DNA of 54,176 bases from NCBI GenBank assembly GCA_015978205.1, contig JADWMM010000036.1:1-54176 (forward strand), written 5' to 3'. The DNA is from Alkaliphilus sp. NP8. Lineage in GTDB: Bacteria; Bacillota; Clostridia; Peptostreptococcales; Natronincolaceae. The translations under genes were made by a program, and so were the position numbers. The notes beneath the pieces are model-generated. The model ran no database searches, was not told the DNA's origin, and saw nothing but the letters and a program-made list of their open reading frames with translations. This document shows, piece after piece, positions 1-7,917 of this stretch (the stretch's first letter is position 1; the number at the start of each line of letters is the position of its first letter).

Positions 1-80
1 AGTATAGCCTATCCACTTCGATCAATGCCATACTATCATTCGAAATTCACTGAACATTCAACAAACATATTTAGATATAA

Positions 81-152
81 TCAAAAGATAGTTTAGCATT
101 ATTTGGAGAAGAATATAAGGAATTTGAAAATGAAAGAGATGTATTTGCTTAA
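81..152 (+). pseudogene. Possible C-terminal gene remnant
   Basis: A short open frame closes with a stop at 150-152 and reads like the tail of a small methyltransferase, with the pattern F-G-E-E-Y-K-E-F. C-termini of isoprenylcysteine carboxyl methyltransferases look similar. Stops close the frame immediately upstream, so at best it is a scrap of a decayed gene. The rest of 1-230 holds nothing I can name. Confidence 0.18.
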
Positions 153-262
153 AGCTACTATTAGAAATATTAATTAGTAATATTATATAGTGATTTTAAA
201 TAAGTTTTATTATAAAATATATTATAGAAATGAAAATAATAAAATCACTTAGGAGGTATATT

Positions 263-640
263 ATGGGGTTATTAGATGGAATGATGGGGAATGCTTCGGA
301 GGTTAAACTTGAAAATGTAGCTAAAGAATATGCTAATATATTAGCTGGAAATGAAAATATAGAAAAAGCATACAAATTAATTAGAGATATGTTTATATTT
401 ACTAATAAAAGATTAATCTTAGTAGATAAACAGGGAATGACAGGAAAGAAAGTAGAATATCATTCAATTCCATATAAGAATATAACTCACTTTAGTATTG
501 AAACATCAGGCCATTTTGATTTAGATGCTGAATTGAAAATATGGATTTCTGGAACTTCTACACCAATAGAAAAAAGATTTAATAAAAGTCTGAATATATA
601 CGAATTACAATCTGTATTAGCAGCATATGTGCTAAAGTAA
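263..640 (+). CDS. Bacterial PH-domain protein (PF08000/YozO-like)
   Basis: A 125-residue soluble protein. It has the layout of the small bacterial pleckstrin-homology family (bPH, PF08000): an N-terminal G-L-L-D-G-M-M-G helix, a beta-strand stretch with F-T-N-K-R-L-I-L-V-D near residues 53-62, the I-P-Y-K-N-I-T-H-F-S-I-E strand, and a final helix. In this family F-T-x-x-R-L-I and I-P-Y-x-x-I are the recurring motifs. The ATG at 263 is chosen over an upstream in-frame ATG at 230 because a strong AGGAGG lies at 251-256. The biochemical role of the family is poorly known. The gene stands alone and is followed by a strong terminator. Confidence 0.8.
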   Translation: MGLLDGMMGNASEVKLENVAKEYANILAGNENIEKAYKLIRDMFIFTNKRLILVDKQGMTGKKVEYHSIPYKNITHFSIETSGHFDLDAELKIWISGTSTPIEKRFNKSLNIYELQSVLAAYVLK

Positions 641-711
641 GCTACTTAAAGAGTTTTTAACGTACTATAATTAAATATCCGTATTGGATATCTATAAATA
701 TGAATTTTTAA

Positions 712-749
712 AATAACTTTATCTTACTGTAAGATAAAGTTATTTTTTT
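712..749 (+). terminator. Rho-independent terminator
   Basis: A near-perfect inverted repeat (AATAACTTTATCTT paired with AAGATAAAGTTATT, five-base loop) runs into seven T residues. It ends the PH-domain transcript. Confidence 0.85.
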
Positions 750-927
750 ATTACTCATACTTGGTAAAATAATAATATAGAGGAATATTCAACACATATA
801 GTCAAATTTTGACAATATACTACAAATTTGATATTATTAATAAAATGGGAAAGTTTCTAGGTTATTTAATAAAATCTAGATTTTATATTCCTATAAAACT
901 AATAAAAATAGAAAGGTGTGTAAGAGT

Positions 928-1335
928 ATGATAGTTAAAGATTTACAAAAAGGAATGTTTAAATTAGAATCAAAAAAGAATGTGGTAGTAGAGGTTATAG
1001 AAGGTCTTTGGAAAAATGAAGATTATGCCAGATATACAGAAGCATATGAAAAGAAGATGGCAACAGATGTTAAAAAAATGGGCAAATGGGCAAAACTTTG
1101 TGATATGAGAAATTATAAAATGAGTTCAGTAGTTGATGAGGTTAGTAAACACGTAAAATGGTGTGCTGAAAATGGATTACAAGAAAGTGTTTGTGTAGTA
1201 TCTTCATCAATTGTAAAAATGCAAATGTCAAGAACAGCTAAAGATACAAGTTCAAGACAAGATGTAATAAAAACACATTATGTAGAAACGATGGAAGAAG
1301 CAGAAGCTTATTTAAAGCAAAAAGGATATCTATAA
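928..1335 (+). CDS. STAS/SpoIIAA-like protein
   Basis: A 135-residue protein with the alternating strand-helix pattern of SpoIIAA-like/STAS-SEC14 proteins: strand F-K-L-E-S-K-K-N-V-V-V-E-V-I-E-G, long helix, strand W-A-K-L-C-D-M-R, a second helix, strand S-V-C-V-V-S-S-S, and a closing helix (E-E-A-E-A-Y-L-K). No transmembrane segment. Start taken at ATG 928, seven to ten bases after the GAAAGGTG Shine-Dalgarno; the in-frame GTG at 916 lies inside that site. It is first of three tightly spaced genes, with a GAF protein and a thiamine-diphosphate enzyme behind it. Proteins of this fold usually bind partners or small ligands, so a regulatory role is likely, but that is inference. Confidence 0.65.
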   Translation: MIVKDLQKGMFKLESKKNVVVEVIEGLWKNEDYARYTEAYEKKMATDVKKMGKWAKLCDMRNYKMSSVVDEVSKHVKWCAENGLQESVCVVSSSIVKMQMSRTAKDTSSRQDVIKTHYVETMEEAEAYLKQKGYL

Positions 1336-1338
1336 AAT

Positions 1339-1794
1339 ATGAGCGAGAATTTAAATAGAATTAATAAACTATTTAATGATCTTTATAATGTTGTTAATAT
1401 TGGCGACATTAATTTTCATAGATTTGTTGAAGGTTCATTAGACCCTATACATATTATGGAAACAGATTTAATGGGTGCTGAACGTTGGAAAGAAACACAT
1501 AGGAAATTAAAAGTTAAAATTGCAGGTGACCCTGTATTAGATAGCATTGTAAAGGGAGAAACAGTATATATTTATGATGTGCCAAATGATCCTAACTCTT
1601 CACCTGCATTCGCGAGTTTTGGAATTAAGAGTTTAGTAGTGTACCCTTTATTTAAAGATGTTGATAAGAAAGATGAAGTAATAGGGTTAATATGTATCCC
1701 AGCTTTAGATAAAAAGACACACATAAAACAAGAAGATATTGAAAAATGTGGAAAAATTATTGAAGATTTCAATGCAACGTATGACAATATATAA
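1339..1794 (+). CDS. GAF-domain protein
   Basis: A 151-residue protein that is essentially one GAF sensory domain. The middle has D-P-V-L-D-S-I-V-K-G-E-T-V-Y-I-Y-D-V, followed by F-G-I-K-S-L-V-V-Y-P-L and V-I-G-L-I-C-I-P, the typical GAF core strands. There is no output domain and no transmembrane segment. It starts three bases after the stop of the upstream STAS-like gene, so the two are probably translationally coupled. GAF domains bind small ligands such as cyclic nucleotides, haem or 2-oxoacids; nothing here tells which. The likely role is ligand sensing for the thiamine-diphosphate enzyme next door. Confidence 0.7.
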   Translation: MSENLNRINKLFNDLYNVVNIGDINFHRFVEGSLDPIHIMETDLMGAERWKETHRKLKVKIAGDPVLDSIVKGETVYIYDVPNDPNSSPAFASFGIKSLVVYPLFKDVDKKDEVIGLICIPALDKKTHIKQEDIEKCGKIIEDFNATYDNI

Positions 1795-1824
1795 TATGGC
1801 AGAAATATAAGGAGTAATAGGCAT

Positions 1825-3447
1825 ATGAAAGTTTATGATATAATTATGAAATATTTAATCAACAATGGTGTAAAAGATATATTTGGAGTACCTACAGCGA
1901 CAATAAGTCCACTTGTAAATGCAACAAAAGATTTTGATAATATAAGCTATAAAATAGTAAAAAATGAAGCAGCAGCTAGTTACTCAGCAGCTAAGTATGC
2001 AAAAATAAGCCAAAATTTAGGAGTTTGCATGATTTCAGGCTCAGTAGGTATATTAAATGCAATGAATGGTATAGCTGAATCAAGCCAATCTAAATCATCT
2101 GTACTTATAATAACTGGTTATGTAGATAGAGAAGTACAAGGTAAAGGTGCTATTCAAGAATTAGAAGGACATAAAATTTTAGATAATTTAGTAAAGTATA
2201 ATAAAGTTATATCTGATGCTGATAGTGTCTTAGAAGAACTTAAAACAGCAATAGAGATAGCTAACACACATCCAAAAGGTCCAGTGCATATTGCATTACC
2301 AAGAGATATACAACTTTCAGAATATAATGGAATTGAAGTAGGACCATTAGATATTCCTAAAGTACAAACAGATTATGTAGCTTTAGAGAATACTGTAAAT
2401 AAAATAAATGAGAGTAACAATGGAGTAATTATCGTTGGCGGTGGTTGTAGAGGATTAAGTGAACCAGTAAAGAAATTAGCAACAAAATTAGACTGGAGAA
2501 TAGTTACTACAACAAGTGGAAAAGGAATAGTAGAAGAAGATTTTCCTTTACATATGGGGCATTATGGTTTTTCTAGTACTGATTTATCTAGTGAATATAT
2601 GGAAAATGCAGATATAGATGTAATATTAGCATTAGGAACGCAGCTAGCTGAAAATTCTACTAATAAGTTTGATGCTACAGTATTTACTAAAAGTAGAGCA
2701 CTAATAAGAATAGATAGTGATAAATCTAGTTTTGGTAAGTCATTAAATGAGGATATTTCTGTTTTATCAGAATTAGAGATAGCTATTCCGTATCTAACCG
2801 AAAATATAGATGCTAAAGAATTAAATAATGCTGTAACAGAACCTTTAAACAATCCGTATAACGATAATCATACAAAAGTATCCTTAAGAAAATTATATGA
2901 AAATATTACAGATATTTTACCTAGTAATACAATTTACATGAATGATATTGGTGAATCTCAACAATATGCATTAAAATACTTAAAAGTTCCTAAAGAAGGA
3001 GATTTTGAGTGTAATATTAATTATGGATGCATGGGAAGTTCAATAGGATGCAAAGGAGTAAGTACAATAGATTCAGATAGACCTATAGCATCATTTATAG
3101 GCGATGGAAGTTTCTTTATGAATGGGCTTTCAGAATTACTAACAGCTAAGAAGTATAATATGAAAGTAATATACTTTGTAGTTAATAATAGTTGTCTAAG
3201 TTTTGTAAATAGAGGACATGACATATTATTTGGCAGAGTTGTAGAGGATTTTAAAGATGAATATACTGATGTTAAATCATTAGCTGAAATTATGGGTATA
3301 CCTTCAATAAAGATTGAAGAAAATTTAGAAATAGAAAAGTTAAAAGACTTTACATCTAGCATAAATGGACCTATGGTAGTAGAGATTATTACAGATGGTA
3401 CAGAAGATATGCCATTAGGTAGACTTAAGTTATTAAAGAAGAAGTAA
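1825..3447 (+). CDS. Thiamine diphosphate-dependent enzyme (acetolactate synthase/2-oxoacid decarboxylase superfamily)
   Basis: A 540-residue enzyme with the three-domain layout of the superfamily. The N-terminal Pyr domain carries the cofactor-activating glutamate (K-N-E-A-A, Glu48). The middle domain starts near 190 with V-I-I-V-G-G-G. The C-terminal PP domain has the G-D-G motif at 426-428 and the paired N-N at 454-455, which bind Mg-thiamine diphosphate. I cannot assign the substrate; acetolactate synthase, phenylpyruvate/indolepyruvate decarboxylase or a sulfopyruvate/phosphonopyruvate-type decarboxylase are all possible. No FAD-specific segment or small regulatory subunit gene is seen, which argues against a biosynthetic acetolactate synthase. 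Good AGGAG at 1810. It is last of a three-gene unit. Confidence 0.85.
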   Translation: MKVYDIIMKYLINNGVKDIFGVPTATISPLVNATKDFDNISYKIVKNEAAASYSAAKYAKISQNLGVCMISGSVGILNAMNGIAESSQSKSSVLIITGYVDREVQGKGAIQELEGHKILDNLVKYNKVISDADSVLEELKTAIEIANTHPKGPVHIALPRDIQLSEYNGIEVGPLDIPKVQTDYVALENTVNKINESNNGVIIVGGGCRGLSEPVKKLATKLDWRIVTTTSGKGIVEEDFPLHMGHYGFSSTDLSSEYMENADIDVILALGTQLAENSTNKFDATVFTKSRALIRIDSDKSSFGKSLNEDISVLSELEIAIPYLTENIDAKELNNAVTEPLNNPYNDNHTKVSLRKLYENITDILPSNTIYMNDIGESQQYALKYLKVPKEGDFECNINYGCMGSSIGCKGVSTIDSDRPIASFIGDGSFFMNGLSELLTAKKYNMKVIYFVVNNSCLSFVNRGHDILFGRVVEDFKDEYTDVKSLAEIMGIPSIKIEENLEIEKLKDFTSSINGPMVVEIITDGTEDMPLGRLKLLKKK

Positions 3448-3483
3448 TATAAGTGTAATAATGTATTTATACATAAAATAAAT

Positions 3484-3535
3484 AAAAAAGAGGTTTCTGT
3501 ATTATTCATATTTAACATACAGAATCTCTTTTTTT
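3484..3535. terminator. Terminator after the thiamine-diphosphate enzyme operon
   Basis: AAAAAGAG and TTCTGTA pair with TACAGAA and CTCTTTTT across a loop of about 14 bases. A T-run follows on the plus strand and an A-run precedes it, so it can serve both this operon and the minus-strand gene ending at 3584. Confidence 0.8.
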
Positions 3536-3583
3536 ATTTATTACAAAATTACTATATATAATATTTTTTTATATATTAACTAA

Positions 3584-4048
3584 TTATTTAATTGATTTTA
3601 CAAAATATTTGTTATCGTTTTCTATAATTTCTTCAAAACCCATCTTTTTCAGATATTTTATATGAATATCATCTGATGAGGAAGTAATGAATTTATAATA
3701 ACCTTTATTTAAAAAATAATTTTTACAATCTTCAAAAATAAAATTGCCTATTTTAAAATCTCTATATTCTGGGATAACAAAATCTAATTCTATTTTCAAT
3801 GTATTTTCATCATATTTAGATGCTAAAAAAATTCCAGACGGTACCAGATTTCTTAGAATGTAAAAATTCACATCAAAATTATTAATATCCAAATTATATT
3901 TTTTTAAATTTTTCTTGTTTTTAAGATTATAAAAATCTAAGAAATAGTCAAAGTATGGAGATTTACTTTCAATAGGAAGAATTTTAAAGTACTCTTTAGA
4001 ACCATATATTTTTATAATATAGTATATATTTAGAATTCTGCGAAACAA
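3584..4048 (-). pseudogene. GNAT-like acetyltransferase, probably 5'-truncated
   Basis: A 154-residue frame whose second half looks like a GNAT acetyltransferase: strand L-K-I-E-L-D-F-V-I-P-E-Y-R, then K-I-G-N-F-I-F-E-D (acetyl-CoA loop region) and the closing Y-L-K-K-M-G-F-E motif. In related proteins, as I recall them, a YgjV-like membrane domain precedes this part and the join reads like the first 25 residues here. That membrane domain is absent. The only available start is a TTG at 4048 inside the T-tail of the terminator of the upstream SASP-like gene, with no Shine-Dalgarno. A truncated relic is the best reading; a functional short form cannot be excluded. Confidence 0.55.
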
Positions 4049-4079
4049 ACCCGTACTATAAGATTTAGTAGTACGGGTT
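4048..4079 (-). terminator. Terminator of the SASP-like gene
   Basis: An 11-bp inverted repeat (AACCCGTACTA paired with TAGTACGGGTT) is followed on the minus strand by TTTGTTT. It lies directly behind the SASP-like gene and ahead of the truncated GNAT frame. Confidence 0.75.
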
Positions 4080-4093
4080 ATAAAAATTATAAT

Positions 4094-4312
4094 CTAAAAA
4101 CCTTTACCTAGAAAATCTTTAAAAGAATGATTTGGATTTTTTCGTGACTTTTTTCTTGTTCTTACCATCTGCTTCGATATTGAATCACTTGGTGTTAAAT
4201 TAGACTTTAAGTTATAAAAATGTTCTTCAGGAACATTTAATTCTTTTGCTGCTTCTATTTTAAATTCTTCTAATGCTTTTCTAGCTTCTATTGAAATATT
4301 ATTTTTCTCCAT
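4094..4312 (-). CDS. Divergent alpha/beta-type small acid-soluble spore protein
   Basis: A 72-residue protein matching the first half of alpha/beta-type SASPs: A-R-K-A-L-E-E-F-K-I-E-A-A-K-E-L near residues 10-25, then L-T-P-S-D-S-I-S-K-Q-M-V-R in place of the usual L-T-x-x-x-x-G-x-x-G-G-x-M-V. The two glycines of the second helix are missing and the C-terminus is an unusual basic tail. Canonical SASPs coat spore DNA and are cut by the GPR protease. Excellent Shine-Dalgarno (GAGGTGATC) before the ATG at 4312. The call fits with the dipicolinate genes elsewhere in the window. Its DNA-binding capacity is uncertain. Confidence 0.6.
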   Translation of the reverse strand: MEKNNISIEARKALEEFKIEAAKELNVPEEHFYNLKSNLTPSDSISKQMVRTRKKSRKNPNHSFKDFLGKGF

Positions 4313-4441
4313 ATGATCACCTCAATATTATTGTTCCCGAATTTATGCTTTATATGTTTTGGAATTTTTGCTACCTGGATATATATTAAATAAATTTATA
4401 TATAAAAGAATTTACTTGAACTTCAATATATAGAATGTTAA

Positions 4442-5218
4442 AATTTTATCATTAAGTATGGGATATATCGTAATAAAATTTTAAATACTCTTAGTAATAT
4501 GGAAGTAGAAGAGCTAGAGGTTTCATACGAGAAAGGAAAGCTTATATGTATAACAGAAGATGAAGAAAATGTAATAAAAGCTATAAACGAGTTAGGATAT
4601 AAAGCAGAGTATTTAGAAGATGTAAAAGCAAAGAGTAAAAATTATAAAGGAGTTATTGCTGCTTTAGTAGTTCTACTTGGTTTATATTTAATTATAAAAA
4701 ATACAATTGGATTCAATAGTATTCCAAATTTTGAAGAGCAAGTTAGTTATCCAATATTATTTTTATTAGGAATAGCTACATCGCTTCATTGTTTATCTAT
4801 GTGTGGAGGAATTGTTATTTCTCAAAGTGTGGCATTTAAGAATCCTATAAAATCTACTTTTCAATACAATGCAGGAAGAGTTATTGCGTACACAGTTGTG
4901 GGAGGGATTGTAGGAGGAATAGGTTTTATAATTAGTTTTTCACCTACTTTAAAATGTAAACCTGTTAACTGGGTTATAAGAGGAGAAGTCATAAATGGAT
5001 GTAATAATGAAATAGTTATTCTAGATTTTGGTATTAGTCAAGAAATTAAAGAAAACTACAATATTATTAAATTTACACCACAAGAAGAAGGCGAATTAGG
5101 TTTTAGTTGTTGGATGGGAATGTTAGACGGTAAGTTTATAGTCGTTGATGATATTAACAACACACCTGATGATATTGGAACTGTGCCTCCACCTACAGTT
5201 AATTGCTGTACAGAATAA
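4442..5218 (+). pseudogene. Decayed HMA-SafE-cupredoxin membrane protein
   Basis: The readable frame joins three recognisable pieces: the rear half of a heavy-metal-associated domain (from about 4475, without its CxxC site), the start of a TauE/SafE-type membrane domain with the S-L-H-C-L-S-M-C-G-G signature near 4780-4810, and the end of a cupredoxin-like domain (N-G-C-N-N ... C-W-M-G-M). Full proteins of this type, as I know them, have about six membrane helices between the last two pieces; here most are gone by an apparently in-frame deletion near 4940-4965. There is no Shine-Dalgarno before the first ATG (4499), and the HMA part reads on upstream to a stop at 4439-4441. Probably a dead copper/heavy-metal handling gene. 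Confidence 0.7.
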
Positions 5219-5422
5219 CTAAACAAATTTAAATAAGTACATTTAATAGTAACATGAAAATAAAATCAAGTTTTGTTAAAGCTCGGTTTAATTTTTTTAT
5301 GGATAAATGTTGATTAATATAGGATTATTTTGGAAATACTAGAAAATAGTTCTTAAAAGCAATAAATCTATCTTGATTTTTATTTAAGTTTATAGAAATA
5401 TTTGTTTAATAAGGAGGTAGTC

Positions 5423-6439
5423 ATGAATCATATATCTTGGAACACCACTAAAAAATGCAATTTATATTGCAATCACTGCTATAGAGAATCTGGTCCTGAT
5501 GAATTAATAAATAATGAACTTTCTACAGAAGAAGGAAGAAAACTTTTAAGAGAAATGCATAAAGCAGGATTTAGAATATTAGTGTTTAGCGGTGGAGAAC
5601 CGATGTTAAGAGAGGATATATTTGAGTTAATAGAGTATGCAAAGTCCTTGGATATGACAGTACTTATGGGTAGCAATGGTACGCTTATAACCAAAAATTC
5701 TGCTAAAAAATTAAAGAAGAGTGGATTAAATTCTGTTGCTATTAGTATAGATAGTCTAGACCCACAAAAGCATAATAATTTTAGAGGATGTGATACTGCT
5801 TTTCAGAGAGCTTTAGAAGGAGCTAGAAATTGCATAAATGAAGGAATAAAAGTTCAGCTCAATTGTACTGTTACAAAAAATAATTTGAAAGAAATAGATA
5901 ATATAATGAGTTTTGCATCTAATTTTGGTGCCGTTTCAAGTCACATGCTTTTTTTAGTGGAAGTAGGACGTGGCAAAAATATAGGAGACACATGTTTAGA
6001 CAAAGAAGAGTATAAAAAAGCTATTAATACTATAATAAATAAAAATTTAGAGTTAGACATTAGAGTTAAACCTACTTGTGCACCACAGTATAAGGTAGAA
6101 GCACTACTTAAAGGAGTTGAATCACCAGGGGGAAGAGGTTGTATAGCTGGGACAAGCTATTGTTCTATTTTACCAAATGGAGACGTTCATATATGTCCAT
6201 ATGCTCCTGTTAAAGTAGCTAGTGTTAGAGAAGATACGTTTGATAACATATGGAAAAATAATGAGATTTTTAAGAAGCTTAGAGACTTTAAAAGTTATAA
6301 AGGTAGCTGTGGTAACTGTCGATATATTAATATTTGTGGTGGATGCAGAGCAAGAGCTTTTAACTATTCAGGTGATTGGTTAGATGAAGATCCATTATGT
6401 CTACTAGCTAATTTAAAAGTAGAATCAAAAGCAATATAA
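5423..6439 (+). CDS. Radical SAM/SPASM protein, NirJ2-like
   Basis: A 338-residue radical S-adenosylmethionine enzyme. The cluster motif C-N-L-Y-C-N-H-C occupies residues 12-19, the S-G-G-E-P motif follows near 53, and the C-terminal SPASM region carries further cysteines (C-I-A-G-T-S-Y-C, C-P-Y, C-G-N-C, C-G-G-C) for auxiliary iron-sulfur clusters. The start I-S-W-N-T-T-x-K-C-N and C-Y-R-E-S-G closely resemble the NirJ2/AhbD-like branch linked to haem and haem d1 side-chain modification. Start at ATG 5423, eight bases after AAGGAGG. Downstream lie an ECF S-component-like gene and a staygreen-like gene, which support a tetrapyrrole role. The exact substrate is not known. Confidence 0.8.
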   Translation: MNHISWNTTKKCNLYCNHCYRESGPDELINNELSTEEGRKLLREMHKAGFRILVFSGGEPMLREDIFELIEYAKSLDMTVLMGSNGTLITKNSAKKLKKSGLNSVAISIDSLDPQKHNNFRGCDTAFQRALEGARNCINEGIKVQLNCTVTKNNLKEIDNIMSFASNFGAVSSHMLFLVEVGRGKNIGDTCLDKEEYKKAINTIINKNLELDIRVKPTCAPQYKVEALLKGVESPGGRGCIAGTSYCSILPNGDVHICPYAPVKVASVREDTFDNIWKNNEIFKKLRDFKSYKGSCGNCRYINICGGCRARAFNYSGDWLDEDPLCLLANLKVESKAI

Positions 6440-6523
6440 AATTTTAGATTTTAAGTAAAAATAATCATCACCTACATTGGTGTTGTGACTAGTAATGTAT
6501 ATTGTTAATGGAGGTAAGGAAAT

Positions 6524-7072
6524 ATGAAATGGAATATGAATGTAAAGGATTTAACCACTATAGGTATATGTATTGCAGTATCAGTTGTATTAGGAAAGTT
6601 TTTAGGTGTACTTTATAGAGTAGTACCTTTTTCAAGAGGTGTGATTAATGCTCCATTTTTTAGTTTTATTGTAGCACTAATTATGTATAGAGTTAGAAAG
6701 CCTGGAGCTATGACATTGTTTTCCATAGGGTATGGGCTTATAATGGCTAGAATGTCTATATTTTCTACTATGGCCATAATACCAGGTGGAATTTTAGCAG
6801 ATATTATAACTTATATTTTAGTAAAGGAATATGACTCTAATATTAAAATAGCTTTATGTGCACCAATATATTCAGCAGGAGGAATTCTGGGAACGTTTAT
6901 AATGGTTACATTTTTTATAGAAAGTGCAATGTATAGATTTGATGGTCCACTAGCGTTATTAATAAGTGTAGCTACAGTTTATGCTGCTGGTTTAGTTGGA
7001 TCAGTTTCTGCTATGAAAATATTCCCAAGGAGGTTATTTAACAGTGATAGACAAATTGGAAGTAGAGTTTAG
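6524..7072 (+). CDS. ECF transporter S component-like membrane protein
   Basis: A 182-residue integral membrane protein with five or six hydrophobic helices: residues 8-30, 42-57, 62-80, 82-98, 105-128 and 135-160. The opening V-K-D-L-T-T-I-G-I-C-I-A-V and the segment I-P-G-G-I-L-A-D-I-I are typical of small substrate-binding (S) components of energy-coupling-factor transporters such as the MptD/Trep_Strep group. No EcfA/EcfT genes are nearby, so it would share a general module encoded elsewhere. It follows the radical SAM gene by 84 bases and overlaps the next gene by 29 bases. The substrate is unknown; a tetrapyrrole precursor or a metal is possible from the neighbours. Confidence 0.6.
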   Translation: MKWNMNVKDLTTIGICIAVSVVLGKFLGVLYRVVPFSRGVINAPFFSFIVALIMYRVRKPGAMTLFSIGYGLIMARMSIFSTMAIIPGGILADIITYILVKEYDSNIKIALCAPIYSAGGILGTFIMVTFFIESAMYRFDGPLALLISVATVYAAGLVGSVSAMKIFPRRLFNSDRQIGSRV

Positions 7073-7487
7073 TTTAGATATAAATCATAAAGGGATAGAA
7101 AACAGAAAATATACTTTAACTCATAGTGATGAAACAGGACAAAGATTTTTATTTGTTAGAGATCAATTTGCTGAAGAAGAGTATGATGAATTAAGAGATG
7201 AAGTAATAGCAGATTGGTATACAAGAGAAGATAATAAAGAATTAAGAATTATGTGTATTTTATATGCAGAGAAAAGCTTATATACGGAAGAAGAAAGATA
7301 TAAGATTTTCAAAAGACATATGCCTAGAGCAATTACAGCCATTATAGGTGGAGACGAAGAGTATATAACCAAAAAAAATCTTTTAGACTATGATGTGTAT
7401 GCATATTATTTATCTGATTTAATTCCTAAAAAAGAGTATTATGGTAAAGTGGGAGATTATGTAAAAACTGTGGCCAAAGCTAAATAG
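7044..7487 (+). CDS. Staygreen (SGR) family protein, putative metal dechelatase-like
   Basis: A 147-residue protein matching the staygreen family (PF12638): N-R-K-Y-T-L-T-H-S-D-E-T-G near residues 20-32, then R-D-E-V-I-A-D-W, and the block Y-K-I-F-K-R-H-M-P-R-A-I-T-A-I-I-G-G-D near 88-106. Plant SGR removes magnesium from chlorophyll a, and bacterial homologs with dechelatase activity have been reported. This organism shows no sign of photosynthesis, so the substrate here is probably another metallo-tetrapyrrole or unrelated. GTG start with AGGAGG at 7029-7034. The overlap with the preceding membrane-protein gene implies co-translation. Confidence 0.75.
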   Translation: MIDKLEVEFSLDINHKGIENRKYTLTHSDETGQRFLFVRDQFAEEEYDELRDEVIADWYTREDNKELRIMCILYAEKSLYTEEERYKIFKRHMPRAITAIIGGDEEYITKKNLLDYDVYAYYLSDLIPKKEYYGKVGDYVKTVAKAK

Positions 7488-7524
7488 ATATATATTTGAG
7501 TATTTTTACAAGTATAATGTTAGC

Positions 7525-7553
7525 TTGCAAATAATATGTATACATGATATAAT
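7525..7553 (+). promoter_or_regulatory. Sigma-A type promoter in an otherwise empty gap
   Basis: TTGCAA at 7525-7530 and TATAAT at 7548-7553 are separated by 17 bases. No gene starts downstream before the terminator at 7801-7829, so this promoter probably drives a non-coding transcript. Confidence 0.6.
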
Positions 7554-7559
7554 GAATAA

Positions 7560-7829
7560 ATTGGTTTGTTAGTTATATAAAGCTGATTAATATGCAGTTA
7601 CATTATTTTTTATAATAATCTTATCGTTATTTTAAAAGTTACTATGAAGATACTTTTTATTTATATATAAGGCTATAACGATTTAGATGCCTTTCTTAAT
7701 ACACATTAGAATTTTCCACATGTCTAATAATGAAAGTAAATTTATCTTATTTTTAAATTTCAAGTATAAATTATGAAAATAAATAGTTATATAATTGTTT
7801 ACTAACATAATACTATGTTAGTTTTTTTA
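7560..7829 (+). ncRNA. Putative structured non-coding RNA
   Basis: A stretch of about 270 bases runs from the predicted start site of the promoter at 7525-7553 to a strong terminator. It has no plausible reading frame with a ribosome site. It can fold into several hairpins: AGCTG/CAGTT at about 7581-7599; ATCTTATCGTTAT (about 7618-7630) with ATAACGATTTAGAT (7675-7688); and CATTAGA with TCTAATAATG at about 7704-7732. I do not recognise it as 6S, tmRNA or RNase P RNA. It accounts for most of the 430-base gap at 7488-7917; the remainder is the leader of the UPF0316 gene. Confidence 0.35.
7801..7829 (+). terminator. Rho-independent terminator
   Basis: ACTAACATA pairs with TATGTTAGT over a four-base loop and is followed by seven T residues. 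It lies 89 bases ahead of the UPF0316 gene, which therefore needs its own promoter. Confidence 0.85.
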
Positions 7830-7917
7830 TTATGTAATAATCACATTTAAAACAATAAATCATGATATGTTTAATTATATTAAAAGACAGATATAAAAGA
7901 AAAAAGGGGGTGTCTTA

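Noticed and set aside
3021..3518. 165-codon frame on the minus strand opposite the thiamine-diphosphate enzyme
   Set aside because: Antisense to a clear enzyme gene, low-complexity composition and no ribosome site.
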